Part shown: in pieces, positions 37,166 to 48,351 of the stretch
Numbering within the stretch: the stretch's first letter is position 1
How the letters are laid out: each line of letters starts with the position of its first letter
Assembly: GCA_035610835.1 (NCBI GenBank)
Contig: CM069456.1
Span: forward strand, 26,294,234 to 26,358,233
DNA: 64,000 bases
Source of the DNA: Ophiura sarsii
Taxonomy: Eukaryota > Echinodermata > Ophiuroidea > Amphilepidida > Ophiuridae
Reading direction: 5' to 3'
Made by a program: the position numbers and the translations under genes
Notes under the pieces: generated by a model
Seen by the model: the letters and a program-made list of their open reading frames with translations, nothing else
Databases searched by the model: none
Told to the model about the DNA's origin: nothing

Positions 37166-39562
37166 GTGAGGTAGAATGATTTAGACCCAAGTTCGTATCA
37201 ATATGTAATGGAAAAACTAAGTTGAATTTGTGATGGTTGAAACCTGAGATAATAGTCTCAGGTTGAAACAACAGCAGTTCGGAGGGCCTTCACATACAGC
37301 AATTATTACGACAACCGGGAACCTTACCATTGAAACAGTACGTGCATTGGCCACCATCAGAAACTGATCGATATCGTACCATTTTGATAAGCGCATTCAC
37401 TTTTTCTTTGCTCATACTTATTTGTAATGGTTGCTTTGTCAACAAATGTTTTCAGTTATCAATGCGCTTACTTATTTTACTGTACAATGACTCTAACATT
37501 TCAGACATTTTGGAAGCCATCTAAAATAAGTATCTGTGTATGCAATTACGATTGATGCAGACCCAAGTCCATTTTTGGCCAAAATGAGTTAAGCTTGGTT
37601 TTGGATAGCTCTAGTGGCGAGAAATGTGGGAAAATTACTGATTTTTGAATTTGAAGTCTTAAAATATATTTTTCAGGGGGTTAAGTTTTGCACTATCACA
37701 AATGTGAGCGCAAGAAAGACCTAAAGTTCATCTCGAGATACAGGCATTTAAAGTCTTTAAAATATTGTAGAAAATTACCAAAAGGTGCTATTGTAATGAA
37801 AATTGACAATATTGTAGGTTATAGTCTTAGCATTCACATGATATATGATTTTTTGACAGAAATGTAGTATTAAGCGATATCGATCAGTTTATTGATTTTG
37901 GACTTGAGTCTTTCTTGCGCTCAGTTTGGAGCCATAGGTTTTATAGTGTTTCTATAAATTCACCAAATATTACAAATTGTGAAAGATTTTTTTTATTATA
38001 ACATCATTACATGACAATAAACAATATATGTTGCTAAAATCATTAAGATCATTGTTAAATGACATTATAATTGATTTGAAAACAATTCTTAGCCAACTAC
38101 CCATTTATAGAAACCCTGTATAAAACCTATGGAAACGCGGGCTTTTGAAACATACGAGACATAGGCCTACAGGTGCGACAGACATAGCACAAGTTTTCGA
38201 CATCATTTGAATTGAGACGAGCATCCCTGCTTTTCATTATCTCTGGTAGGGACCAGTTTGATAATGTAGACATTAGAGAAATCACTATAATATTAATTTT
38301 ACCATACTAGAAATCTAAAATGGTATGTTTATGTCGAGACACTACACAGTACAATATTGTTTTTAAAGATTCCACGCCAGTAAATAATTTCAGTCCTTGT
38401 AGACGACAATCAAAACTTTTTTTATCAGCTGGCATCCTGTGGCCCATTGATTATAGAATTAATCAGAAATGGTACTTATTGCTCCCAAATGATTAAAGTT
38501 GTAGTTTAATCCTGATTTTTGGACTATTAACTAATACTGTAGGTTTTTTGGGTGTATTTTAATTGTAAATGTTCTGGTAACATTTCTCAACTTTTTCTGA
38601 TAAATGAGGGCGCTACACCAAATGTCCAACTTTGGGGGCCAATTTCTCAGAACTTTCGGGGATATCATATATAATTGTTTTGATTTAATGATCAAAGATA
38701 TCATGAAATTCAAGGAAAATGTCAAATTGAAAAATTCAGTCGCTTTATAAGCGAGAAAATAGGCATTTTGTAACACTCATTTAGCATGTAAACGTATACA
38801 TGTATAGGCGAACCATTTGGTGGTGTGAATTCTTAAAGTCAGCGGGAGACAGTAGATACTGGCGATATTACTATGTTAATTTCAGCGAGGATCTTTGATT
38901 TCAGTCAGTTGGAACCATGCAGAAGTAAATCTAAAATGCTATGACAAAACCATATAATTGTCCCCATTATAGCCATGTCCAGTACTTAGGCACTAACATT
39001 TTAACGTATGTTGGAGAGTATAAACTTTTGGTACACACATAATTTGTTAGGGATAGATGTCGATGATATAAAGTGACTTAATCCTTACACGTTTGCTTTA
39101 ATCTGTTACCAGATTGGAAATATTTCGGCAAATTGGTTACAGTTATACTCAAGATATATGTCAACACTGCGCAAGCTGGGGTTAAGCTCTGGTTAAACAC
39201 ACTTTACAGAGCCGCTATAGCCAATATACCTAAAGATTAAAGGATAAAACGTTAGAACAGCCCTCGGCAAACTATAATGCAGTTTCAGGATGATGAAGAA
39301 CTTGGAGAAAGTTTTTGTGTGTAAAATCAACAAATGTTACCTAAATCTGTATATTCTGATGCTTCTTGTACAGGCCTGCACACACAAACTAAAAATGCTT
39401 ACCATTCTGGCAACTCATACATTTATTGGTGTCGCATTTTAATTTCTATAATGGTATATTAATCATTATGCATTGTATTTAATCATGCGAAACTGTCTAG
39501 TTGTTTGTATTTAGATTATAAATGGAATATAAGTTTGTTGTAAACCTGCCTTCGGGATTAAG
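37166..39562. other. Hox3 5' flank; no gene or clear repeat
   Basis: Mostly unique AT-rich DNA. A decayed minisatellite-like unit (GTCAGCGGGAGACAGTAG) is at about 38838. An E-box CACGTG occurs just downstream at about 39678. A promoter would be expected near the 3' end of this interval, but I see no clear TATA box or initiator. Confidence 0.4.
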
Positions 39563-39685
39563 ATGAAGGTTCCAGCGGTGCAGTCAATGGTCAATGGATT
39601 CAGCATACCGCAGAGGGTTAAGAAACAACCGCTTGGTATAGCGGCACTTTTGAAGACCTGTCATTGGGTAAGCCGCACCACGTGA
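39563..39685 (+). other. Upstream ORF 1 in the Hox3 5' flank (40 codons)
   Basis: ATG at 39563 opens 40 codons ending at TGA 39683-39685, about 94 bases before the chosen Hox3 start. It lies in the likely 5' leader. It contains TTGG|GTAAGC (GT at 39668), a good donor consensus, so this stretch could instead be a 5' non-coding exon. The peptide has no recognisable domain. Whether it is transcribed cannot be told from sequence. Confidence 0.35.
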
Positions 39686-39716
39686 TCGACTTGGTTTAGT
39701 AAACTCCATTCCCGTA

Positions 39717-39764
39717 ATGATGTCAGAGAGTTCGTCATATGAAAACAAATGTTTGGCCAGGTAG
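39717..39764 (+). other. Upstream ORF 2 overlapping the most upstream Hox3 ATG (15 codons)
   Basis: Two tandem ATGs at 39717 and 39720 open a 15-codon frame. It ends at TAG 39762-39764, overlaps the first in-frame Hox3 ATG (39749) out of frame, and stops 5 bases before the ATG at 39770. If the leader includes this region, ribosomes would more likely start Hox3 at 39770 or 39779. This supports the downstream start and suggests possible translational damping. Confidence 0.35.
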
Positions 39765-39778
39765 CCAGGATGCAGACC

Positions 39779-40163
39779 ATGCAAAGAGGGTTTTACGAAG
39801 CTAACTCGCAGCTTTACAGCGAGTACTACGGTGCCAATCCAACAAATGGATATCTTTATACCACCAGTCCAAGTCAGTATTATTACGAGCAAAGTTCCGG
39901 AGATGCCACCGCATGTTCTTACGCCAGTAACCCAGTTACGACGATTCCGCAAGGCTCTGGGCACACTACCGTCATCGACGAGCGGGCTGCCGAAATAGTG
40001 TACACATCAACGGACGAACAGGAAGGTTGTAGCCCGGCGTCATCGGTGGAAAATCGCGAGGGCGTAGCGCCGGAATGTAAAAGTCCACACGGTGTTTCAA
40101 AAGAGATCTATCCATGGATGACCGAGACAAGACATAACAACAAACAGAAAACAATATCTTGTG
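39779..40163 (+). CDS. Hox3: Hox3 homeobox gene, coding exon 1 (N-terminus to just past the hexapeptide)
   Basis: First coding exon of a Hox3-class transcription factor that binds DNA in the nucleus. In-frame ATGs lie at 39749, 39770 and 39779. I chose 39779 because the resulting start, MQRGFYEANSQLY, resembles the MQKATYYDN start of vertebrate HOXA3/D3. This start gives 128 full codons plus one base. The middle is rich in Tyr, Ser, Thr and Asn. The PBX-binding hexapeptide YPWM is residues 111-114 (40109-40120), preceded by KEI and followed by TETRHNNKQK, close to the vertebrate Hox3 MKESRQNSKQK. The exon ends at TTGTG|GTAAGC, a good donor (GT at 40164). Read-through past the donor adds only about 12 residues before a stop. 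No upstream homeobox gene is visible. Exon structure and domain order are seen directly; the Hox3 assignment rests on family knowledge. Confidence 0.93.
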
Positions 40164-41787
40164 GTAAGCAAAAGAATGCCGTAAGCTATTTAAATGGTTA
40201 ATTTATATATTAATTCACTAAAGACGCATCGCAATCAGTAATGAGATGAAACCACTAACTTAGTAAATTACTACTCATAATACTGCTATTGATCAAGAAC
40301 AATACTTATCTATATTTACTCATCAGGTAAAACACTATTATGTTTGATGTAGCAATTAATTAACTGAAATTGTATGAACAAAAAGAAATGGGTTTACTAT
40401 TAAATTGTGAATCGACATCACGAGTATTGATTGACCTCATACTATCGCAATTTTGCTCTGAGAGTGCGCAACGTGCATTGTTTACATAATTATCTCAGTA
40501 TAAGGTTGGCCGTTCTATCTAATGACTGGGAGAGTCAAAGTCAACTGATATGCGATATGTGACGATGAAAAATGACTTCGGATGTGCCAAGTATGAAAGT
40601 TGAAAGATAACCTATCGTAAAATGCGTGTTTGGTCAATTTGTAGACCTACTTGATGACTAATATTTGCTGAGGAGAGGTAGAGGTAGAAGCCCGGGAAAA
40701 ACCCTTTTCTTGGCTTCAGATAGCAGCACCGTTATTATCAGATAAAGTCAGAGGGGAAAACAAAAACATATATGGGGTTGTAGGAACCTTGAATTCATCA
40801 CACTAAACATATTTTATAAGTTTATAACGTAAGAACATTGATAGATTCCTAAGTATTCACACTTTAGATGGGTATAACTATGGCAACGGCAACATCTTTG
40901 ATTATAAAGTCCATAAAGATGATGAATTGTTGTATGTAGCAACTGCCATTAGTACCTAATTTTTTACAAGAAGGACACAAGTAATGACACCTCCATGATA
41001 TTTAAGTAGTTATCAATCAGTCCATATTTCAAGATCTTTTTTATTAAAACATTAAAATATTTAAATGAAAAAGGAAACATGAAGATCAGAGGGTTCTGGC
41101 TTCCCTTCCAGAAGGTTCGTCTCTATATATTTATTATAAGAATACAACCAACTACACTTACGTACAATTGAAGGCCTGAGCCCTATATCATGTGTACGGC
41201 TCCATCCTCAATTTGACAACCCTATTTCACCCTATTGTACAAATGTACCCATAATCAAGTTTTATTTCAAGGGATACTAAATCATTAGTTTGCTTGACTA
41301 CTATAGTGGTGACTGTCTAACCCACCAATTTCTCCCATTTAAATTTTGTTCCACCTTCGTCATAACCTCTTTGTCAGTCTCTTGATTCGGTTTCGTGATA
41401 CCATGCTACTCTCTAAATGTAAAAGAGTGGTTTCCACTCCTTTAAGGAGTTAAACGCAGGACAACACGTTTCTGAGTGGAAAAACACTCTAAAAGGAGTG
41501 AAAGGGGATTTTATATGACAATGTTCCACTCTATTGAGAGTGAAAAATTAACTTTCACACTCATTTTACAGTGGAAATCTTCCACTCTAAAACGGGTTGT
41601 CCTGCGTTTCACTCCCTTCACTCCTTTTCGAGTGAATTTCCCATTCTTTCCACTCGTTTTACATTTTAGAGAGTATTTAGGCCTTTCATTGAATACTGTG
41701 AACCTTCTTCGCAGTATGTTGTTGTCTTCCTTGCTGTAATTTTAGTTGGAATATAAATATGTTATGGTTGTGATAGGTACTTTTTAT

Positions 41788-42000
41788 AGGTCAATAAATG
41801 CGTACGTTTTGCTTCGAGAGAAATTAGACAAATCGATGCACGCGCGCCGATGTTGATGTGTGAATAATGGCACAACCCCGTAGTGCTATTGTGATAATTT
41901 CAAAATGTGCATTGATTTTTTTTTTTTTTTGATTTTTTTGAGAAACACGCATGTATTGACCTAATTTGTACTCAACACACTATAAGATCAAACTTCACAA
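41788..42000. repeat. Family B palindromic repeat nested in the CACTA-like element
   Basis: AGGTCAATAAATGCGTACG and ATTAGACAAATCGATGCACG face the inverted GTGCATTGATTTTT and GCATGTATTGACCT. Related to the copies at 43975 and 55613. Confidence 0.65.
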
Positions 42001-42299
42001 TTTTGGGCTAAATACTTTCAATTTCTTTCAATAACGAATAAAAAGTGTGTGCTATTATGGTTTAATCAGCGCTCGCGATTAGAGGATTTTGGTTAACTTA
42101 TATATGATGGAATTATCCTTGTAGAAATACAAATTGCATTATTTTTAGTTCCTGTTTTCTCTGCTATCGTGAAATGCATTTGATCAACACTTCTATTATA
42201 TACATGTAAATAAAGAGCAATGTTTCGAAAAACACACATTTGGGGATGTTGCAGAGCTTCCACTGAATTGATTGATAATTGACCAATCATAAAACAGAT

Positions 42300-42535
42300 T
42301 AGGCTTAAGGCTCTTACCCTTTTACAGATAGAGGAAAGCTCGAGGAAAGAGCGGACAAAGCGCGCTCCTTTTTTCTCACTGAATGGGTACTTCAACTTGA
42401 ATGGTTTACCTATATTGATTTTGACATTTTATGACAGAGGAAAGCTTGGGATTAACAATATAGAAAATAGGAGCGCGATTTCCCCGCTCTTTCCTTGAGT
42501 ATTCCTCTATCTGTAAAAAGGCAAGAGCCCTTATG
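42300..42535. repeat. Inverted repeat, arms about 80 bases, in the CACTA-like loop
   Basis: AAGGCTCTTACCCTTTTACA with CGAGGAAAGAGCGG is mirrored by CCGCTCTTTCCTTGAG and CTGTAAAAAGGCAAGAGCC. Short spacer. Possibly a separate small nested foldback. Confidence 0.65.
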
Positions 42536-43974
42536 ACTATGTTTTTATATTACCGTTATAAAGAGGAGTTCCCCTCTAAAATGAGTGTGAAAGTTAATTT
42601 TTCACTCTCAATAGAGTGGAACATTGTCATATAAAATCCCCTTTCACTCCTTTTAGAGTGTTTTCCGCTCAGAAACGTGTTGTCCTGCGTTTAACTCCTT
42701 AAAGGAGTGGAAAACCACTCTTTTACATTTAGAGAGTAGCACAGGTATCACGAAACCATATCAAGAGACTGACAAGAAAAGAGGTTATGACGAAGGTGGA
42801 ACAACATTTAAATGGGAGAAATTGGTGGGTTAGACAGTCACCACTATTAGTAGTCAAGCAAACTAATTATTTAGTATCCCTTGAAATAAAACTTAATTCT
42901 GGGTATATTTGTACAATAGGGTGAAATAGGGTTTTCAAATTGAGGATGGAGCCGTACACATGATATAGGGCTCAGGCCTTCGATTGTACATAAGTGTAGT
43001 TGGTTGTATTCTTATAAAAAATATATAGAGACGAACCTTCTGGAAGGGAAGCCAGAACCCTCTGATCATCATGTTTCCTTTTTCATTTAAATATTTTAAT
43101 GTTTTAATGAAAAGATCTTAAAAGATGGACTGATAGCTACTTGAATATCATTGAGGTTTCATTATTTTGTGCACTTCTTGTGAAAATTAGGTACTAATGG
43201 CAGGTGCTACATACAACAATTCATCATCTTTATGGACTTTAGAATCAAAGAACTGTGCCGTTGCCACAGTTCTATTTACTATAAAGTGTGAATACTTAGA
43301 AAACTATCAATGTTCTTACGTTTATAAACTTATAAAATATGTTTAGTGCATGTTAAACAAACTGTTAATTTTCCGTAAAACCTACAGAGTACTATTTTAC
43401 ACAATTTCAAATCTTATTCAAGAATTAATTTACTGGTTGAAATAATAAAACGGACAGATGTGCGTTTGTTTAGCAAGTATTTATCCATCATCATACGTTT
43501 TGAACTCATGTCCCACCGTCATTAATGAAATAGGCACCTCAGAGAGACAACAACAGACCGCGTCATGCAGAAAACATTTGGCTATCTCCAATGTATATTG
43601 CCTGCCACACATCATGTTTGAATATTCTTTATAGACTAAATATAAAACATAGGTCACCGCCCCTGAACACATGTCACCACTCCTGAAGATATGTCACCAC
43701 TCCTGAACTGACCATACAATGTATGTCACCGCTCCTGATCAACTTCATATTAGGTTGCAATGTATTACATAAGGAGTAAACCTGATATATTATCCTCTCT
43801 TTGCACGAGAAAAACAAATATCGTTTACAACTTTCTATCGAAATTAACAACAACAAAATCAGCATTAGGCGGAATAGCGAAATCAATGCGATGGGCTCCA
43901 ACGTAAAATAACTTTTACCGTATAGGCCTAGGCCTGTTTTTACGATAACACCGTGGTAATGTTTCACATGTATA

Positions 43975-44425
43975 CACTCTTAGTGGTTACGAACCAATCA
44001 GAAAGCAGAAAACTATAATATCCGGAGTGCATTGTAAGTGTCTAATTGCACTACGCGTGTGCGTCGTACATGCACGCACCATGCGTTTTTATAATTCTTT
44101 GTTCACTGCGGGTGATATATAAATTGTTAACGTGTTTTATTCGTTGTTAAAGAAAATAAAAGTATGCACAAAATTATAAATTTGATTTGTTTTGTCGTGT
44201 ATGAATTAGGTCAATACATGCGTAGGCTATTTATGTTTTGTTTCTCGAAAAATTAGACAAATCAATGCACTTGCGCAAATGTTGATATGCGCACAATAGC
44301 ACTCCCCTACAAGGTCGTGCCATTATTTACACATCAACATAAGCGCGTATGCATTGATTTGTCAAATGTATCTCGAAGCAACAGATACGCATTTATTGAC
44401 TTATCACGGCGTTTCACATTTATAT
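43975..44425 (+). repeat. Family B repeat, long copy 1
   Basis: It starts TTAGTGGTTACGAACCAATC, contains GTACATGCACGCACCA and CACTGCGGGTGATATA, then the palindromic AGGTCAATACATGCGTA to TACGCATTTATTGAC segment. The same order occurs at 55613-55985. Confidence 0.75.
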
Positions 44426-45854
44426 ACCTATCGTGTAAACACTCATGGAAATTTGTTACAGTAAGTCGTTGGTAATGTTGGAAATAGCAACATTTTGCGA
44501 GGTGTAACTTCAAGTTTCATTGTGTGCATAATAGTACAAGTCTAGAGTACGGGGCCCAACAGACTCCACAACGCTCCAACGCTGAGCGCAAGCGTTGGCC
44601 ACCGTTGACCAAATCAGGCTGCGTCATTGTATTGTGGTGGAGCTACTACGCATGTGTGAGAGCGCAAAGAGTTCGAGCGTTGTGGAGTATGCTTAGCGCT
44701 TAAAAGTCACTTTTTACTCTAGTACAAGCGTATTTTTGATTTAGGCAGCATCGCCTTAAACATGTTAAAGGCGGTGTATCCTTGGTGTAAGACAGTCATA
44801 ACTTAGACTAACGTAAAATTATCCCATTACGGAATAAAGCTGTATAATTCTTTATGTTGTGCAAGGTTAATTCCGTGCTGTCCTGCACCAAGAACAAACC
44901 TTAAACGCCACATCATTGCTTTCACATAGATCAATTTAATATATACAAAACTCACAGTTTCATTTAAACCAAACGAAAATGCCACCACCTTGATCTCACC
45001 AACGTTTGATAAAATTATATTCTTTAGCAATGACCCGATTTGTGATTGATCATAGTAATCATTTAGAAATTCAGTTTTTATTTAGATCTGCAAAACATTG
45101 TAACCATAGCAAAACGATTCATATACTACCACAATTGTGTACAGTAACTTTTGGTCTAACGCTTCATTGTAAATGTAGGTAGAAATCTGAACAAAACATT
45201 GATTACACGTGGTCTGGTAGATCCATCAATCGAGGACGAGCACAATTACCTTTCTGAGTTTTAAGGCGTTGCGAGAATCTCATAGAATATAAATTACCAG
45301 CCACGGGGAAATGCTATCCAATATTGGGTAGGCAGGGGTTTGAACCGAACACTAACCCTTTCACTGCTTAAATTTACCTGGATCCCTGTCACAAAGTCAA
45401 ACATTTGCCCTTTCAATAGTTTAGCTGTAGGCTATTCGTTCCCTTTATTATTACATGGTCGGTTACCTTTTACTTATAGGCGTAGTAATGTATATACGGA
45501 CGTTAAGGGGGACGCTTAATGGCGCGGTTTTTACGTACATGTCTCATATAGCACGTCTTGAGTGTGGGTTCGAGTCACGTCGTGGTCAATGGTTCACTTT
45601 GGCAGCATATCGCATACCAAATCTTAAAGAAAATTGTGGAATAAGGGAAAGGCTTATTATATGAGATATAACGTTCAGTATCCATGCTTGTGCAATTGCT
45701 AAAACTAATTGTAATACTTCCTTCTATTTGATGTACATTACAAGGGACTTTCCGGCACAACACAACACAATGGACACATATTTTCGTAATGTGTTATATA
45801 CACTATTAATAAGCTTCAGGAACAAATCCTCTAAAGCATGATTACTTATAAAGT

Positions 45855-46825
45855 TAAGCCTTACACTTGATCCAGATCACAGTCCCGGTGGCGAATTTAT
45901 TAAACGTCCCGGGGTGTCACTTGGTAAATGGTCCCGCAAAGCTGATCATCCAGTACAGCTCAGGGACGTGGCGCTTTTGCTTACTCAAAGATGTAGGGAC
46001 CCTGTGCCCCCCCCCCCCGCCCCCCCGGAAGATGTCTCCAAATTACCAGAGACAGCGAGTAGTCTGCACCATGTCTGAACCTTGGGTATTCTGTTAGTGT
46101 ATCTATTTAATACAGGAGCAGGAACACAATTTTGTCAGCATTCTAGTCTTGTACAACTGAAGTAGTAACAAGTAGGCCTAGACATACAGGTTTGTTGATG
46201 TCAGGTCTGCGTTGCAGTTGCGACGTCCAATTCTCTCTTCAGCTTGAAAGTATATACCAACCCCCAAAGCATGTAGCTTATTAGAAGTTAAGCCATACAC
46301 TTGACCCTAATCACAGACCCGGGGGTGTCACTTGGTAAATGGTATGGCATATGTGATCATCCAACTTAGCTGAGGGACGTGGCGCCTCTGTAACGCATAG
46401 ATATGGGCCCTGTGGGCCGGGCCTGTGGGTTTCTTACATCTGGTGGATGTCTGCATCTGAGAACCATGGACTTATAGCTAGTGATCTGAATCTGTAAATT
46501 TATATAGCTGTGATAGTGATTGTATTACAGAAACATTATGGTCACTGAGCAGTCTTGTCCTTTCTGTAAACGCTTAAAGCAGTTACCAAGTAAATGATGA
46601 GTCAAGATGCTTGATGTCGCGGCTCAGCTCCGTTGCAGTTTCTCTCAATGGTGACGTCCAATTCACCTTCAGCTTAATAGTAGGCTACCAATCCCAAAAT
46701 ATGATAGTAATAAAGCCTACCCTCATCATAGACCCGGGGGTGCAACTTGTTAAATGGTCTCACATATGTGACCATCTCGTCTAGCTGAAGGACGTGGCGT
46801 CGTTACACATTCATAGATAAGAACC
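45855..46825 (+). repeat. Three diverged tandem units of about 425 bases
   Basis: GTGTCACTTGGTAAATGGT and GGGACGTGGCGC recur at about 45915, 46325 and 46735, and GACGTCCAATTC with TTCAGCTT recurs between them. A C run (about 46009-46027) sits in the first unit. Non-coding. Confidence 0.75.
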
Positions 46826-46930
46826 TTTTTTGGTCTCACCATGCTCATCCGGGGTCTACCCGCTAGTCATATTAGGGTCGCTATAGTCATAACGTGTATT
46901 TTCCTATACCACGAGTGCGCTAGTCATAAA

Positions 46931-47062
46931 AGTATCTTAGGGTTAGGGTTAGGTTTAGGGTAGAGTTAGGGTAGGTTTAGGGTTAGGGTTGGGTTAGGGT
47001 AGGGTATGGTTATGGTTAAGGGTAGGATTAGGGTTAGGTTTAGGGTTAGGGTTTATAGCGAC
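46931..47062 (+). repeat. TTAGGG-like block in the Hox3 intron
   Basis: Imperfect (TTAGGG)n with variants TTTAGGG and TTAGGGTAGGG. It is bounded by TATGACTAG(T/C)GACCCT words on the right and inverted GCTAGTCATA words on the left, so it may be the core of a small inverted-repeat element. Confidence 0.8.
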
Positions 47063-48351
47063 CCTTATGACTAGTGACCCTTATGACTAGCGACCCTTGA
47101 CTAGCGAGTTTGATCAGGTGGATGCAGCTGCACCTCGAAACAGAAACTGGGCTGCAACCATTGACCTGGTTCTTAAATTGAGGCGTAGTTTCGTGATTTG
47201 ATGACCAATTTTCGGTCGAGAATTGATGTATAGGCATATGTCCTATAGGATGGGATAGTTCCTTTTAGCATACCCTACTACATGTATTACATGTTTTTAA
47301 TGGACCCATACACACAGTGGAGAAAACGAACATCCCATACCATGAATACACATATGATATAAAAATTGACAGGTTATTCGAAATGATAGCATAAATTATG
47401 TGAGTTAATTTGGAAGCACTTCTGTATCCGTATACATTTACTTTAACATTATATTGGAAATAGAGGTGTCCTACAAAAAAATTGAAAAGTTGCAGGTATG
47501 TTCTGAACATGGCCGGCATACATAGTAATGTTCACTACTGCTGCTTATGGTCGGCATATAGTAAATTCACACACAGAAAATTGATCGTTAGTCAATTTGA
47601 CTTGATGAACTCCATTGACCTAACAAACTAAATTAAGGTGAAAAGGCTTATATCTTAACGTATTGTATCCATTGAATAGCTTACTACAACAAGTTTTCTT
47701 AACCTATAGTGCTGTACAATTACACACGAGAACAAATTCTCGACCTCCCTCGGGTTAGGGCTTTGTACAGCGTGTAAATACAGATCACTAGAGGTGGGCA
47801 AGGTATGCGACTTGTTACTGTAATACACAATTACTGCGCCTTGACTTAGTGACTTTTGAGATTGATGGTGTTAAGGTATTAAAAAACCTTTGATCTGTGC
47901 GGCATCATACATCTTCTATCTAATACAATGAAACAACTACGAGGGAAATTGAACCATTTTTGACTAAATATCCAGTTAATGGTGTACCTTGTTCCACGGG
48001 TTGTTTGGGTGGTATTAACCTTGCATAGGAATGGCTTGGACACGGGTTTTGTTATTGGATTAATTGATGTACTGAAATCCATTGCATTAATTGACCTTTT
48101 TCTATGCACTTCAAAATTGGTAACAAGAGACACACAAATAACATATGAATTTATTTAACTTATTATGCATAATTACTTTCACAATCGCTAAGTGATTATC
48201 AAAGCGAAGGAGTATACGTACATTTTAGGCTAAGTACACTACAACACCCAAGAAGTAAAATTGAATACAAATTGCATCATTCGCACATTTATAGAGCTTT
48301 TAACAAGCGTTATCATTAAAAAAAACCATTCTTATATACAAGCATGTAGTG

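Larger units (their letters stand above)
40801..43348. mobile_element. Large foldback element with CACTA-type ends (2,548 bases)
   Basis: It begins CACTAAACATATTTTATAAG and ends with the inverse. CA flanks both sides (40799-40800, 43349-43350). The arms are about 770 bases (shared words include CCGTACACATGATATAGGGC in one orientation). They carry many CACTCC/GGAGTG hairpin words near their inner ends. CACTA ends with a 2-base duplication suggest an EnSpm/CACTA-like MITE; this class call is inference. It lies in the Hox3 intron. Confidence 0.75.

Noticed and set aside
39584..39964. 126-codon ORF antisense to Hox3 exon 1
   Set aside because: It is a shadow of the coding strand with no domain. 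The same applies to the 99-codon ORF antisense to exon 2 (52599-52898).
45540..45600. tRNA-like B box GGGTTCGAGTCACG
   Set aside because: I could not find a matching A box or foldable stems upstream.
46931..47062. True telomere
   Set aside because: The TTAGGG units are imperfect, short and inside a Hox intron; this is a degenerate internal repeat.
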